A stretch of 64,000 nucleotides of DNA from Aspidapion aeneum (taxonomy: Eukaryota; Arthropoda; Insecta; Coleoptera; Brentidae), in contig OY755039.1 of the NCBI GenBank assembly GCA_963576565.1, positions 83,918,674-83,982,673 of the forward strand. Direction: 5' to 3'. This document shows positions 34,598-46,508 of the stretch, piece by piece. The position numbers were made by a program, and so were the translations under genes. The stretch's first letter is position 1. Each line of letters begins with the position of its first letter. Below the pieces are notes generated by a model. It was not told the origin of the DNA. It saw nothing but the letters and a program-made list of their open reading frames with translations, and did no database searches.

Positions 34598-36070
34598 CAC
34601 TGAAGTAACCCCAAAGGTAAATAGTAATAATAATTAATATAGGGTGTTACTTTACTTACTTGTAAATTCTGTGTCTGTATTTTTTGTGAGCAAAAGTGTA
34701 CATTTGGGCACAACTTGAAACCCAAAAATTTTTTCATTTCAATTTATTTTCAATTCAATTTATTTATTTCAAAAAAGTTTTACAGCTCTTATACAAACAT
34801 ATATATGACATGATGATGGACAATCGACTGCACGTCTGTTTGTTCACCATCTGTCACAACTAGTTTAGCAATAGATACCAATGTATCAATACAGTCTACT
34901 AAATCCGACGTAACTCAAACTCTTTCCGTATACATTATGTAGCTTATAATTAGAGAACTTTTAGTGTGAAAACCAGTCTATATTATTTTTAAATAACCAG
35001 TCATTTAGACTAAGCTTAATTTTAATAAATGGCTTGTTTTTAAACTTATTCGGTAACATATTAAAAATTATTGGTATGGTATCTCATATAAATTAAAATT
35101 AACTTTATGAACAAAGAAAAACCACATAAAATTTTTGTAACGAAATGTCATTTTTTGAAAATCTAGTCCGTGCAGTCGTAGGATTCCCGTTAAAAATAGT
35201 CTCAAATTGTAGTACCACCCCTGAGAGGTGGTTTAAAGTTCGAAAAACGATAGAAATAATCCATGATTGACAAAAAAACTTATATACAAAAATATTCAAA
35301 GCTAAATAATACATAAATAACTTAAAACTATATCTGTAGATGCATTACCGTATTAAATACGTATCAATATTTAATTACTGTAAAAAGCACAAGATATATT
35401 AGAATCCCTTTTCAATTACACATTAACGAAAACAATCGACCATCGGTTTAATCGTCGTTAACTTGTCTAAAAAATTAACATGTAAAATATAGCGGACAGC
35501 TGATACTGACTTACACCGTTTTTATTCGACATTACTTAGTGACGTTTGCAGGTTTAAATATGGCTACCAGTTTTAAACCAAAATATTTTATTCTTTTTAT
35601 TTATTTATGACCTTTGTGTGGAAATACTGTCTTTGTTACAACGAAAAAAGATTACCCTTATAGCAAGGTATTTATGAACAATTTATCTAAATATTAAAAA
35701 CTATTGCATTCACGGGCAAAATAAGTTAAACCAAAATGTATACTTTTAAACCTAGGATTGTAGCACTTAGCACTGTAGACCCTCTAGTAAATACTGATGA
35801 TTGTGTTCTAATATAGCTTTTAACTAAATTGTATGCCACATGTCGTATACCAAATAATTGATATAATATTTTATATAAATTCTTGATATAAAAAAGCCAA
35901 TTAAGTTTATTGTTTAAATAAATACCATTATGATATAATTATGATTGCGATAATGAATTGCGCAAAATTTAATAGCACTACATATTAAAATTGTATAATT
36001 TCAAAATAAACTAGTAATGTATAATTTATAATTTCACATCGGTGCTGCACACATTTTAAATGGATGCACT
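34598..36070. other. No recognisable gene
   Basis: AT-rich stretch with a few short direct repeats of TTTCAATTTATTT near 34735-34765. Open frames of up to 69 codons carry no motif. Confidence 0.45.
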
Positions 36071-36079
36071 AATTCATCC

Positions 36080-36250
36080 TGTTTAATTGAGGCAAAGCCC
36101 GCTGAAGAACAAGGCCTGTGGACGTGACGTGTTGAGACGGGTGAAACGGCTAGCAGGGCGTAGGACATTGATCATTGCTCACTGGCCTGTGAACACGTTG
36201 AGTATGGTGAGGCGGCTAGCGAGGTATACGCTGTCAGCTGAGTAGATCAG
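36080..36250. repeat. GC-richer imperfect direct duplication
   Basis: Two related blocks: GGCCTGTGGACGTGACGTGT, then TGAGACGGGTGAAACGGCTAGCAGGG (about 36113-36160), and GGCCTGTGAACACGTTGAGT, then ATGGTGAGGCGGCTAGCGAGG (about 36184-36226). Function is unknown. They sit directly beside the GATA tail of the following element. Confidence 0.6.
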
Positions 36251-36255
36251 GTTAT

Positions 36256-36287
<32 letters not shown>
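36256..36287 (+). repeat. GATA microsatellite (3' tail)
   Basis: Eight GATA units, the 3' tail of the minus-strand non-LTR element. Confidence 0.95.
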
Positions 36288-36289
<2 letters not shown>

Positions 36290-36581
36290 GTGCTTTATTG
36301 TCATAAAAATATTACAATTAGTTTTGGGGACAAAGCGATGACTTAAAACTAAATTGTAAAAAAAAAAAATTAACTGTTAAAAATCTATTAATCAAAAATA
36401 TCACACGTCAGAGAAAAATAACTTAAAGCTAAAAAATTTGCCTATATAGTAAAATAAGTACAATCACATACATAATAAAAACTGACCGGCCTTCAATATA
36501 AATTATATCACAGAGTTTTTCTTTGGAGTCGAACAAAATTTAATTTTTTTAATTATTTTATTATCAGAAGCACACCTGGTA

Positions 36582-37103
36582 TTAGATAATAGGTTTTGAC
36601 GCTTTCGAATTAATTACTACTCGCTGGGTTCTTCCTTGTAAGTATGATTCAAACCATGATAAAGCCACCCCCCTGAATCCGTAATGATGTAGTTTTTTTA
36701 ATAATATGGAATGGTTCATACAATCGAAAGCTTTGGCTAAGTGGCAGAAAACCGCCGCCGCCACATTAGACTTGTTTACACATGAAAACAGTTGTGTAAG
36801 TAAATTAAACATTGCATTGTTGGTACCAGTATTTTTTCGAAAGCCAAATTGAACATTGCTTAGTAAGTTGTTGTGTTCAAGATACGACACGATTCGCGTT
36901 TTAGTTAACTTTTCAATTAAATTAGATAAGGTAGACAACATAGAAATTGGTCTAAAGTTGGCCGGGTTTGATTCGTCTCCACCCTTGTGTAGAGGAATTA
37001 CTAAAGCAGTTTTTAGGCTTGATGGAAATACTCCGCTCGTCCAAGAATAATTTATAGCATTAACCAATATGTCTGCCAGAATAACATCAGGCATATTTAG
37101 CAA
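36582..37103 (-). pseudogene. Reverse transcriptase fragment (non-LTR)
   Basis: About 170 continuous codons. Visible motifs are [34 protein letters not shown] and the palm motif [15 protein letters not shown], where the first catalytic aspartate region is altered (CHLAKAFD, with CHL where related enzymes have an Asp-containing D-L-S). The frame closes after [12 protein letters not shown], before the PQGS and FADD motifs. No in-frame ATG starts it; it is the middle of a longer ORF whose upstream part is frame-shifted in an A-run near 37125. Confidence 0.88.
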
Positions 37104-37460
37104 AACCCCTACAGAGCATTTTTCTTTTTAATGCTTTTTAAAGTTTGCTTTACTTCTGTTAAATCGGTTGGTGTAAATTAAAAAGAATTGGGCACTGAAA
37201 AATTTACCAAATATGATATAGGATCTTATCTGTTTTTAGGTTTTTGGTTAAAATTTTGCCTAAATTGCAATAAAACTGATTTAGGTTGTCAGATGTGACT
37301 TCTGGATGCGAAAGTGATGATTGAAAATTATTATTACGAATATTATTTATATGTAAATTGAGTGAATTCATTTCTTATTTATTTTTCCAAAATTTTATGA
37401 TCTTTCGGATAATCTTTATTGTTTTTTTGTTGTAATCGACCAGACTATGCCGTTCAAGGG

Positions 37461-37734
37461 TTTAATGAAAAATTGTAAAAATATTTATGATAAAGGACCC
37501 AAAGTTATCCTGTTTTCTTTGTCAAAACAATCTAAAGCTGTGTTTATAGACTATAATAATCTTGCACTACTATAAGGTTGGTCAGTTTGAAATTTTTCGT
37601 GGAATGATAATCGTGATCGACTAGGTTCTAGAATACCATTTGTGTTTACTTATTGAAAAATTGGTTCGTCATAGGGACTTCCCTAGATTGCATGTTAGGA
37701 CCAATGCGTAACATGTTCATTTCAAGGACGTCCA
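37461..37734. other. Spacer before GTAC-rich tract
   Basis: AT-rich, no gene recognised. Confidence 0.4.
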
Positions 37735-38760
37735 AGAATGTACGTACGAGTGGCGCTAGGTACGTCTAAGGGAAGTTGAAGAACATACGTACATGTTACG
37801 TACATTATGAGAGCTACCTTTAGGTTCTTTTAATGTCACTGAATGTACAGGGTGTCTCATTATATTTTTCTTACCCTTTTAGACCACTTATAATTGATAT
37901 AGGAATATAAAAGAAACTGTGTTCGAATTCGCGAAATTTTTACTTTTAAATTGCATTTTGACTTTATTCCTGATGCTGACTGTATTTGAGAGGGGCTCAA
38001 ATTTATAGTTTTTGTACATTGGATGCTCCCTATATTATTTAATTAATAGATTGGAATGTACTTTCCAAAAATACCCCATATGTCGCAGTTTTGATAAATA
38101 GTTTCTGAAATATTAGCGATAATTTTTTTTATGATAAAAAAGGACATTACCACTTTTGTGTTAATTTCAGAGTCCTTATTTCGAATTATGCTAGTCTCCA
38201 TGTAAAATATTTTTTTAAATGACGCACAAAATGACAAGCGGTAACCACAAAAAAGTATATATGTCGTGTCACATCATGTCATTGTCACTGTTGATACATG
38301 GGGACTAAAATAATTTGGAATAAGGATACTAAAATTAACACAAAAGCGGTATTCTTCTCTTTTTATCATTTAAAAAAATAATTGCTAATATCTCAGAAAC
38401 TGTGGCTCTAAACTACTGCATATCGGGTATTTTTGGAAAATATGTTCAAAGCCTAATCTAGGAATAAAGTCAAGATGCAATTTAAAAGCAAAAATTTCGC
38501 GAATTCGAATACAATTTCTTTTATATTCCTATATCAATGTTATAAAAGGGTGGGAAAAATATAATGAGACACCCTGTACGTACTGATTGGTAAGGACATG
38601 GTACGTCCCAGAGATGGTCAAGACGGTACCTACGGATCGGTATGTACAAGGTACGTCTTAAAGGTATACGTATCAGATGTATACTAAGTAGGTCTCACGA
38701 AAATATGAACAAAGTACATACACATTGAGGAGTATGTACCTATGTCAGTCTACTTTGCCT
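37735..38760. repeat. GTAC-rich degenerate repeat tract interrupted by an inverted-repeat element
   Basis: On both sides of the element at 37848-38576 the DNA is studded with GTACGT and TACGTAC words: GAATGTACGTACGAG, GGTACGTCTAAGG, ATACGTACATGTTACGTAC on the left; TACGTACTG, CATGGTACGTCC, GGTATGTACAAGGTACGTC on the right. The spacing is irregular. I cannot identify a source element. Confidence 0.65.
37848..38576. mobile_element. TA-flanked inverted-repeat element, 729 bp
   Basis: Ends CAGGGTGTCTCATTATATTT and complement; both continue with long complementary blocks (TTTTATATTCCTATATCAAT against ATTGATATAGGAATATAAAA, and ATTTTTACTTTTAAATTGCA against its complement). The inverted repeats are over 150 bp. 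TA at 37846-37847 and 38577-38578. The inner part (AAATTATTTTAGTC / ACATGGAGACTAG-type words) is also symmetric, so almost the whole element folds back. It is non-coding. Confidence 0.88.
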
Positions 38761-39297
38761 TTGCCCCCTCGATGCGTTGGTAGGCTTTGTGTTATCGAAG
38801 GTAACGCGCTAATTCATAGTGTTCAATTGAACAAATGAGACAGCAAAACCAGTGCCGAAATTTAATTACTTCTATTGAACAAAGTATAACGTCAATATAG
38901 TAGGGCGTTTGCCTGTACTGTACTAACAGCAGTATTTACTAAAGGGTAATAGCGCAGCCTACGATAAAGACCGGCCATGGCGCGTTATAAGCAAGTCGGC
39001 GGTCACGTGATCTTAGGAGTTCCAGGATTCTTATTGTATTGCTTAATATATTATCTGTTTTTTTACACAATTTAAATAAATTGAGAAAAATTTTTTGTTC
39101 TCATTCTCATATAGGTTAAAATTGAAAAGAATATTTTGCTGATGTATGTGTTTATTATAGATAAAAGAACTGAATCTATAAAATAAAAAATTATATAAAA
39201 TTTGCAATCTAATATCTTCAGGTATATTAGGTACATAATATCGTTAGTTACTTCAAATCTATACAAGTCTTTTAAAATTGGACATAACAAACCTAAG
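38761..39297. other. Spacer; no recognisable gene
   Basis: Contains a moderately GC-rich patch (ACCGGCCATGGCGCG, 38971-38985) and AT-rich sequence. No supported features. Confidence 0.4.
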
Positions 39298-40612
39298 CTT
39301 TAAGTTTTTTAATTCTTCTTTGAGTGTCATCATCTTTGTCTGTGTTCTTATTCAAAGATTTATTAGCAGACACTAAATCATTATGCTTTTTAATAAAATT
39401 ATTTTAAAAAACTTTACATGCCCTTAACCTAATTTTTTCAAGATTTGACATTAGTTTTTCTCCACAAAAACACTCGCTAGAGTTATCTAAAGAAACATTT
39501 TTAATATAAACCATTTCACAATAATTTATTAAAAAGAAACAAATGATTTTGTGAATAAGTGAGGTTTTTACGTTCAATAAACTGAATGTATTGGTCGTCA
39601 ATAATTTTTTGAAAAATTACCCAGCACAAAGTTTAATATACATTTCATCAATGTGTAAGTTAACTACCAACTCATGTTCTTTTAAAAGCTGTATCTTACT
39701 TTTTAAATATTAAAACTACCGGAGGGATTACTATCTGTCAGCGATATTTTACAAATCAGTTTTTTAATATTGCGAGGGTGCAGAAGACATATTACCTTAG
39801 TTGTGTAAATTGACATGTGTATCTACAATATCTTCGATTCTCAGGTGACCTTTTCAAGAGACCTAATTGTTCAATAAAAAATGACAATTCACTCTCACTA
39901 TCGAAAATGTCACTAAGGATGCCTATTACTTTATCAACCTTATCTTTTACCACTTCTTTCGCGTTTGCAACTTTTATTTCAATAAACTGCATTAGCTCTT
40001 CAAGTGTATCGGTGCTGTCCAAAAATAAAACTCCAACTTTTTTTGGCAGTTTGTTTTTTGGTATGGACACATTGTTAAAATTTACAAAAAATGACAGATT
40101 TCCCTCAACAACTAGAGATGCTAACAGTGATGGATTGTTATTCAAAAATGTCATCAGACACAGGCAGACTGTGTCACGTTCTTGGGTAAAAATCCAATTT
40201 TTGTTTATTTTATTTATTTATTAGAACAATAAAATTTTGAAATGTCCTCATTTGATAAAACTTTTGATTTCTTATGAGCTCAAAGTGTTTCAAGACTTTC
40301 TTGTATTGCATTTTCCAGTTGTTGCCTCTTGACATCAGCTAATCGAACAGTAGATACAGCTTGTCTACTTAGGTATTTCGGAACATTTTCAACACACTTA
40401 TTACAACACACTTATCAAACCAAATAACCCGCTCGTTAGGAAAATGTTTGATGCAAACTTGTGGACATTTTAAGATACTTAAATCATTAGGAATTTTTCG
40501 CAACCAAATTTTATGCATTTGTTTATCCACTGGCAAATTAAAAGTTGACACATATTCAGTTTTATAGTTGGACCGACAACCAACAACACTACACGTTCGC
40601 GGCATTGTTGTC
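39298..40612 (-). pseudogene. P-superfamily (THAP-type) transposase relic
   Basis: Read right to left. A THAP zinc finger starts at MPRTCSVVGCRSNYK (about 40605) and closes with CPQVCIKHFPNE, giving the C..C...C.H ligands. After a frameshift near 40385 comes a linker (SRQAVSTVRLADVKRQQLEN). The block at 40154-39792 follows. Then HPRNIKKLICKISL (about 39765) and LKEHELVVNLHIDEMYIK (about 39660), which holds the first catalytic aspartate of the RNase H-like core. The end (39600-39298) has a stop at about 39404 and terminates KNTDKDDDTQRRIKKLKA. The second half of the core is missing. Several frameshifts show it is dead. Confidence 0.75.
40369..40610 (-). pseudogene. THAP DNA-binding domain
   Basis: About 80 residues. 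Ligands are C and C in CSVVGC, then C and H in CPQVCIKH, with the intervening NLPVDKQMHKIWLRKI matching the THAP core (conserved Trp). The internal ATG at 40609 begins MPRTCS, the usual THAP start; upstream residues are probably untranslated. The domain recognises transposon ends in P elements. Confidence 0.85.
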
Positions 40613-40679
40613 TTTTTCGTGGGCTGCGTTATTTTAATAACTTTGATAAAATTCACATAAAATTCCATTCATGTACTAA

Positions 40680-40793
40680 AAATCAAAAAGGAAATTGGTA
40701 CTTTACTCACAAGGTGTGTAGGCTTGACTATTATGTGATAGAGAGAGACAGAGACAGTTGAGGGATTTGTTTCCGGTCAGTTTTCAAATCTAC
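40680..40793. repeat. Diverged repeat, copy near 40.7 kb
   Basis: Resembles 43705-43815: both have AAAATCAAAAA.GGAAATT, then a run of GAGAGAGAGACAGAGA or GAGAGAGGGAGAGAAAG, then GATTTG.TTC.GGT.AGTTTT. About 70 percent similar by eye. Class unknown. Confidence 0.5.
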
Positions 40794-41394
40794 TAGGGTA
40801 AATGCGCCAGTAGTCGGCCACCTAACAGCATTTCTCAAACAAAATTAATTTTAAGAAATATATATTCAGGTGCCGTCCATCGTAGTTATTGCATAACTAT
40901 TCCTAGGTAAAGCCTGTGTGTTTTCTAAAACTCAAAAATAGCCTAATTATAGAAATAAAAAATTTAAAAAGAAAAATAATAAAAATGTACAAGAACTCCA
41001 GCACACTCGTCCACCAAAAATCTAAAGTCGGCCAATAAAGTTAATTTTAAAAATCCTAAAAAAGATACATCTCAGGTAACATTGTTTAAGTACAATAAAC
41101 AAGAACAAAACAAAAATCAAAGTACACCAAAAAAAAAACGAAAAAGAAAACAAAAATCTACATCAAAATGAATACAAAAGTCATGTGACGTGATTTCACA
41201 CATGCGCAGAGCAAAAATATATATTTTAATATTTATTTTGATTTTTATTTGTATTAACTCAGCATCGGCACTGAAAGTATTGTAGTTGAAGGGGGCCGAC
41301 TAATGGTTTTGAAAAAAATATTCAGTCGGCCGACCGACCGACTAGTGGATTTATAAAATTATTCGTTTCCAGTAGTCGGCCATCAGAAAAAAAA

Positions 41395-43175
41395 CTAGGT
41401 TTTGATTATCTCTTTACGATTTTTAGCAATAAATGACTACAGAGATACCTTCCAAATGATTTGCAATCTAAAATGTAGTAAGGCGAATTTACAGTTTACT
41501 AAAAAATACTATTTCTCTCAACACCTACATGAAGCAAAAATCTTAAAATTTCTTACTTTAAACGAACACACATTTTTGATAAATCTATGCTTTCAAGAAA
41601 GCTGTTTCCCAGACTGCCTAAAGACGGGGAAAATAATGCTACGATTTAAAGCAGGAAAAAGAAACATGGTAGTTAACTATCTGTATTCTCTTTTTTTTTT
41701 AAATATTCGAAAAAGTACTAAAAAACAGAATAATGAAATTTTTCAATAAATTTAAAGTCTTGTCAGATGGTCAATATGGTTTTAGAGAGGGAAAATCAAC
41801 ACAGGATGCAATACTAAATTTAACTACAAAAATTACAGATGCATTTAACACAAGTAAGCATAGCCTTTGTGTTTTTGTTGACCTCTCTATGGCATTTGAT
41901 ACGGTCTCCCATCAGATCCTGATATCAAAACTGGAAACGTGCGGTTTGGGGGGAAAGGTACTTGAGCTACTTACAGATTATCTGACCAACAGAACTCAGT
42001 ATGTGGAGACTGACGGTGTCATTAGCGAGACAAGAAATGGAGTACCTCAGGGTACCGTTCTGGGTCCATTGCTTTTTACCATTTATATAAATGATTTGTT
42101 AAAATTAAAAACTTTGGGTAAAATCGTAAGTTTCGCTGATGACACTACCATCTTTTACACAGCGGATACTTGGGAGGGGCTGAAATATCTAGCCGAACAA
42201 GATCTTAAAACCATAAAATGTTGGTTTCAAGTAAACAAACATCCTAAATTATGACAAAACAAAATATCTACCCTTTGCCATTTATCAGAACCATTTGCCT
42301 AACTTTAGAACTTTAAAAATCAATGACAATGAGGAAATTCCAGAATCATCATCTATTAAATACTTGTGAATAATTTTCGACAGGCACATGAAATAAGATT
42401 TACAAATTAAGAAAGTTTTAAATAAAATACGTGGACTGTTGCCTAAATGTCGATATCTTAGAGAATTTTTAGAAAGAGATCAGCTCAGAATGCTTTACCT
42501 CTCCCTGGTACAGTCCCACCTCTCGTATGGGATTTTAGGTTGGGGTGGAAATGCTGACTGTCACTTAGAGGCTTTGAGTAATACGCAGAAATGGTTTCTG
42601 AAGCTAATTTATGGTAAACGAAGAACCTACCCCACGGACTTGCTTTTCCAGGAGACCAAAATCCTAGATATTCGCCAGCTTTATTGTTTGGAATTAATAA
42701 AAAATATTCAGATGGGTAAAATCACGCTAAAGCAAAGAGTAAAGACATATTTCACTAAAAGAGACAATAACTTTCAATACAGCATTCATTCAAAAACTAC
42801 ATCACAGCGCTCTGTGGAATATTTTGCACCTAGAATATATAATACTTTACCATTAAATATACAAAATACTACAAAATTTCATTAATTCAGGAAGCTGGCT
42901 AATACATGGATTTTGGAAAATAGAGATAAGTGTAATGAATTAATTAATTTGAATTACGTAAGATGAGAAATATGCTAGCTAATAAACTTACTAGTTATCT
43001 GGTACTTAGTATCGGAAGATACTTGAAGTATATTGTTTTGTTTTTTTCTTCTTTTTTAGTCAACAAGCGTGATTATGCTTTTATGACTTTTTTACGTTTA
43101 TTGTCCGTTTTTAATGTAATTTTCTGTTTGAATTTGAATTTGAATAAACGTATTATTATATTATATTATATTATA
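41395..43175 (+). mobile_element. 5'-truncated non-LTR retrotransposon with ATTAT tail
   Basis: Only reverse transcriptase and C-terminal coding remain; the endonuclease is missing, a typical 5' truncation. The 3' end has AATAAA near 43142 and a tail of ATTAT/TATAT units (about 43150-43175), again a short microsatellite tail. It is inserted inside the inverted-repeat element 40796-43377. Confidence 0.85.
41402..42885 (+). pseudogene. Non-LTR reverse transcriptase ORF2, degenerate
   Basis: Motifs in order: a frame-shifted early region (CFQESCFPDCLKTGKIM, 41590-41640), GQYGFREGKSTQDAI (41772), FVDLSMAFDTVSHQILI (41876), GVPQGTVLGPLLFTIYINDLL (42040), FADD (42137), then the C-terminal domain (42439-42885) with LVQSHLSYGILGWGG. 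Breaks: a frameshift near 41670, a frame break after 42254, and stops near 42366 and 42393. The catalytic FADD and FVDL are intact. The element looks CR1/Jockey-like, less decayed than the one at 2-6 kb. Confidence 0.9.
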
Positions 43176-43379
43176 CAACGTGCGCGGCAATTTCAAACTG
43201 TCATTTTAAAATTATAGCGCTGTCTGTTTATATCAAAATTCTTGGTATAAAAGGAAAAATGGAAAGTGCATAGGATTAGCACTTAATTTTCTAATTACAT
43301 TATTTTTATTATTATTCCATAAAATTGACAACAATGGCCGAGTACCGGTTGGGAGCCGACTACTGGCGCATTTACCCTA

Positions 43380-45178
43380 TAGGTAGCATCTTCAGAAAAA
43401 CGTTTTTATGTGTTTCTTAGGCTTGCTTGTGACCAGACGCAAATCCCGATACGTTGTTTTTCTTTGGAGAAATAGGAGCATGCTATAGTGGGTGGCTCCA
43501 TCTATCTCCAGAGCGGGAGGGTGAGGCATGCCAAAACCTATTAAGTTAGCCGAGATATGGAACCGAGAGCCTTATTTGAGACGCCGACCGCGCCATCTAA
43601 AGCATGTTTTCTCCACTACTAATATGGTTTAAAAGAGCACTTATCAACTAACGGCCAATATTTAATTAAAAAAGAGATGAAAAAGTTGCAGTTTGTTCGT
43701 AATAAAAATCAAAAAAGGAAATTTGTAAACATAAGGTCTTGATACTTGACTTTATGTGCGAGAGAGGGAGAGAAAGTAGAAAGATTTGCTTCTGGTTAGT
43801 TTTATAACGAACTGACGGTGGAGGACAGCATACCAGATCAGTATTGCCAGAAACTTGCTTGATTGTTTAAAAGATTCAAGACTTAAAAATTATCACATTC
43901 TGGAAAAAATACCATACATTTTTGAACACTTTTTAGATTTTATAAAAATGCAAAAAAAATTCCTACGAGCGTGCGCAAAATCCTGAATTTCTGCGTTACG
44001 TAATTTAACAGCGTTGCTTTTTTTGTATAGGTTTGAAGTTTCTGTTCATCATATTGCCTATGAAATACCTTGGTTGCTATGGTGTAACTGTAAGTAGTAC
44101 ATACGTTTCTGTGCATTTTACGACGTCAGCATTAGGCAAATCCCGAAGTGTGATATATGTCTGAGTTGTAAAATTGAGCACCGTTTAACTGTAAATTTTT
44201 TTACAAAAATAAGTAGATCTTGTCAAAAAATTTAAATGAGTGATGATGCAAATCTAAAAAATAAGTATTGTTTTTGGGAGGGGGCTCCTTTAAACCCTTC
44301 CTTTGTTCTCCACTGACCAGTAGGTATACACGGCCATCTGTGAAACTGGGTCTGAAGGTAGCTTTATTTTTTGTTGAAAATATTTAAAATTCTGTCTCGG
44401 ATTTTGATAGCTATATTTTGGTTCTCAAATTATGATTTTTAAAGTTTTTAACCTCCTTGTCCCCACCAAAAACTAACTAACTAGCTTTATGAACATATGA
44501 CACAAAATTTTGGTGCCAAATTTGATTAAAATCTGTTGATTGACAGATATGCAGAAACCACCTATTACAAAATTTAGTTTTGAAAAATTTTCCGACCCAA
44601 ACAACTTATTTTAAATGAATAAAAAATCTATATTTTTTAAGATCTTAATAGCTTTCACACCTATGATACGTCTAGCAAAAATAAGGTAATTTGTCTTTGG
44701 TTTGGTTTCAAAATAACCCGATGAACTATTTCCTAGACGTGTAAATACGTTTTTAGTTTAAACTACGTCAGTAAGGTTGATCAATTAGGAATTAGCATAA
44801 ACCAAGACAAACAGAGCGTTTTCTGATAAAATTGAACTACATATGACGGCAAGACACGGACAAAAAAATAAAATCTAAAGAAATTAACATTAAAATTTAC
44901 ATAAAATAATGAATAAGAACCTAAAAATTAAATTATACTAATTATAGAGTGGAACAGGACTCATCATATACTGGAAGACAACATGAAAAACCCCAGAGGA
45001 ACATCTGGAAGGATAACATAAATGAACTAATGTATTAAAAGTTTCTCATCCACAAAAACCAATTTATTTAACAAATAATACTAATCAAACTTTTAAAATT
45101 AGATAATCGCACTTTATCTTTTCTTGTTTTTGATTGCAGATGTCATAAAACTTTTTCATTCCCATGGGAGGAAGAATA
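43380..45178. other. No recognisable gene
   Basis: Contains the second copy of the diverged repeat (43705-43815) and AT-rich filler. Phrases near 44515-44560 (AAATTTGATTAAAATCTG) recall the leader of the CAGA family but lack the CAGA run. No gene is supported. Confidence 0.45.
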
Positions 45179-45181
45179 ATA

Positions 45182-45814
45182 TCGTGGGCTGAATGCAATA
45201 GTTGGGTAACTCGATTTTTGTAGTTTTGAGAAAATCGATAAAATGTAATTGGTAGTATAAAAGGAGTCGCCTGGAGAAGGGTTGCTTGCACAATATGAGA
45301 TAGTTTTTATTTTTAGGGTTTAACTTTTGTTCAAAGAACTCATCTAATGTAAATTTTTTTTAAAAAAGTGAAAATATAAAGTGTTGTTTAGTTTTTGCAC
45401 TAATAATTTTGGTGCAAGAATTGGGTATCTTATGTTACCTACTTTTGACTTTCAAATAACGGCTTAAAGTTTCTGTAGAAACCAGCTATCTATAGTTAGC
45501 CATTATTATTATTACAAGAAGTCCACATTTTTATGTTCATTAAGTAGGTAAATTCAGTTGTCTTTTTTTATAAAATAAAAAGATCAGAAAATAGAGCAAA
45601 ATATACTGGTATCTCAAGTTATCTATTTAAAGCTCCAAAAAGTTTACATGTTTGAATTGTCTAGTTTTTACATTTGCAGATGGACGTCGCCAGTTTAGAA
45701 TAACGTATTATCCAGCTTTTGCATTCGATAGCGCTTGATTCCCACTATATGAAAAAGTAGAAAACTCAAGATCACGAAATTTCGAGTTACCCAACTATTG
45801 CATTCAGCCCACGA
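45182..45814. mobile_element. TA-flanked inverted-repeat element, 633 bp
   Basis: Perfect 36-bp inverted repeat including flanking TA: 45179-45214 (starts ATATCGTGGGCTGAATGCAA) and 45782-45817. TA at 45180-45181 and 45815-45816 can serve as target duplication. Perfect ends suggest recent origin. No coding capacity; a minus-strand open frame overlapping it (45085-45291) is not credible. Confidence 0.85.
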
Positions 45815-45829
45815 TATAGCAAAGCTATA

Positions 45830-46508
45830 TTAAAGCTCTATTCCAGAGTCTACCAAATATAGTATCATAAACGAATTAGGTCATTACTCTAAATTCACAG
45901 CTCAGCACAGTCCATTAAACGAATACTTCGATAGTCAGTGATTGTGACAAACTCGATCGAAATACCTTTATTACGTAGATACCGATTCATTGCTGTTTAA
46001 ATACAGGGAAGGATCTACGAATTTTATTTTGGGAGAGATTGTTTGCGGTTTACATAGTGACCAGAGGAAATGGGCCAACTTGTCGACGCCTACTTAGCAA
46101 ACCGCGGCTAATTTGACCCCAGGCTAACTCGCAACTGCGACCACTGGATTCGCCGCTGCGCCGCCCAACACGGTGTCGATCCGATTTGCAACCGGTCCAA
46201 CTCGCCGCCGCACTGTTATAACTCACCTTCGTAACAACTCGCCGCCGGCCGCCGTATTTTGAGTTTGCAATGTTGACAGGTGTTTAGAGTACCGGTAACA
46301 ATGTAATTTATTATTTTTTTTATTACAAAAAGAATCAAAATGGCGGATCTAAAATGGCGGCCTTTCTTATTTATGAACTGAAATATATGTACTAAATTTG
46401 AAAGCTTGGGTTGTTTAATTTATTTATTTATAAGGACATGTATTAATTTAAAAATGTTAGGGTGATTATGATGATTAAAAAGTCTTCGGTTCGGTTCGGC
46501 CTCGCCTG
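45830..46508. other. GC-rich CpG-dense patch within AT-rich DNA
   Basis: 46080-46260 is rich in CG (GCAACTGCGACC, TTCGCCGCTGCGCCGCCC, CTCGCCGCCGGCCGCC) and repeats the word AACTCGCCGCCG. No ORF with motifs is seen. It might be a remnant of a GC-rich element or a promoter-like island. At 46340-46362 ATGGCGG occurs twice, and a GGTTC run ends it (46486-46500). Confidence 0.4.

Larger units (their letters stand above)
36256..37460 (-). mobile_element. Non-LTR retrotransposon fragment with GATA tail
   Basis: Transcribed on the minus strand. It carries the fingers and early palm of a reverse transcriptase, then a 3' region ending with AATAAAG and a run of TATC units (GATA at 36256-36287 on the plus strand). 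A microsatellite tail in place of poly(A) is typical of CR1/L2-like elements. The second half of the RT, including the FADD box, is missing, so it has an internal deletion. The 5' limit is approximate. Confidence 0.8.
40796..43377. mobile_element. TA-flanked inverted-repeat element hosting a non-LTR insertion
   Basis: Left end GGGTAAATGCGCCAGTAGTC then GGC; the right end is the exact complement over at least 23 bp. TA flanks on both sides (40794-40795, 43378-43379). The word AGTCGGCC or GGCCGACT recurs inside near the ends (about 41031, 41296, 41325, 41374), a subterminal repeat pattern of the sort transposases bind. A non-LTR fragment occupies about 41400-43175. Native transposase is not visible. 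Confidence 0.85.
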
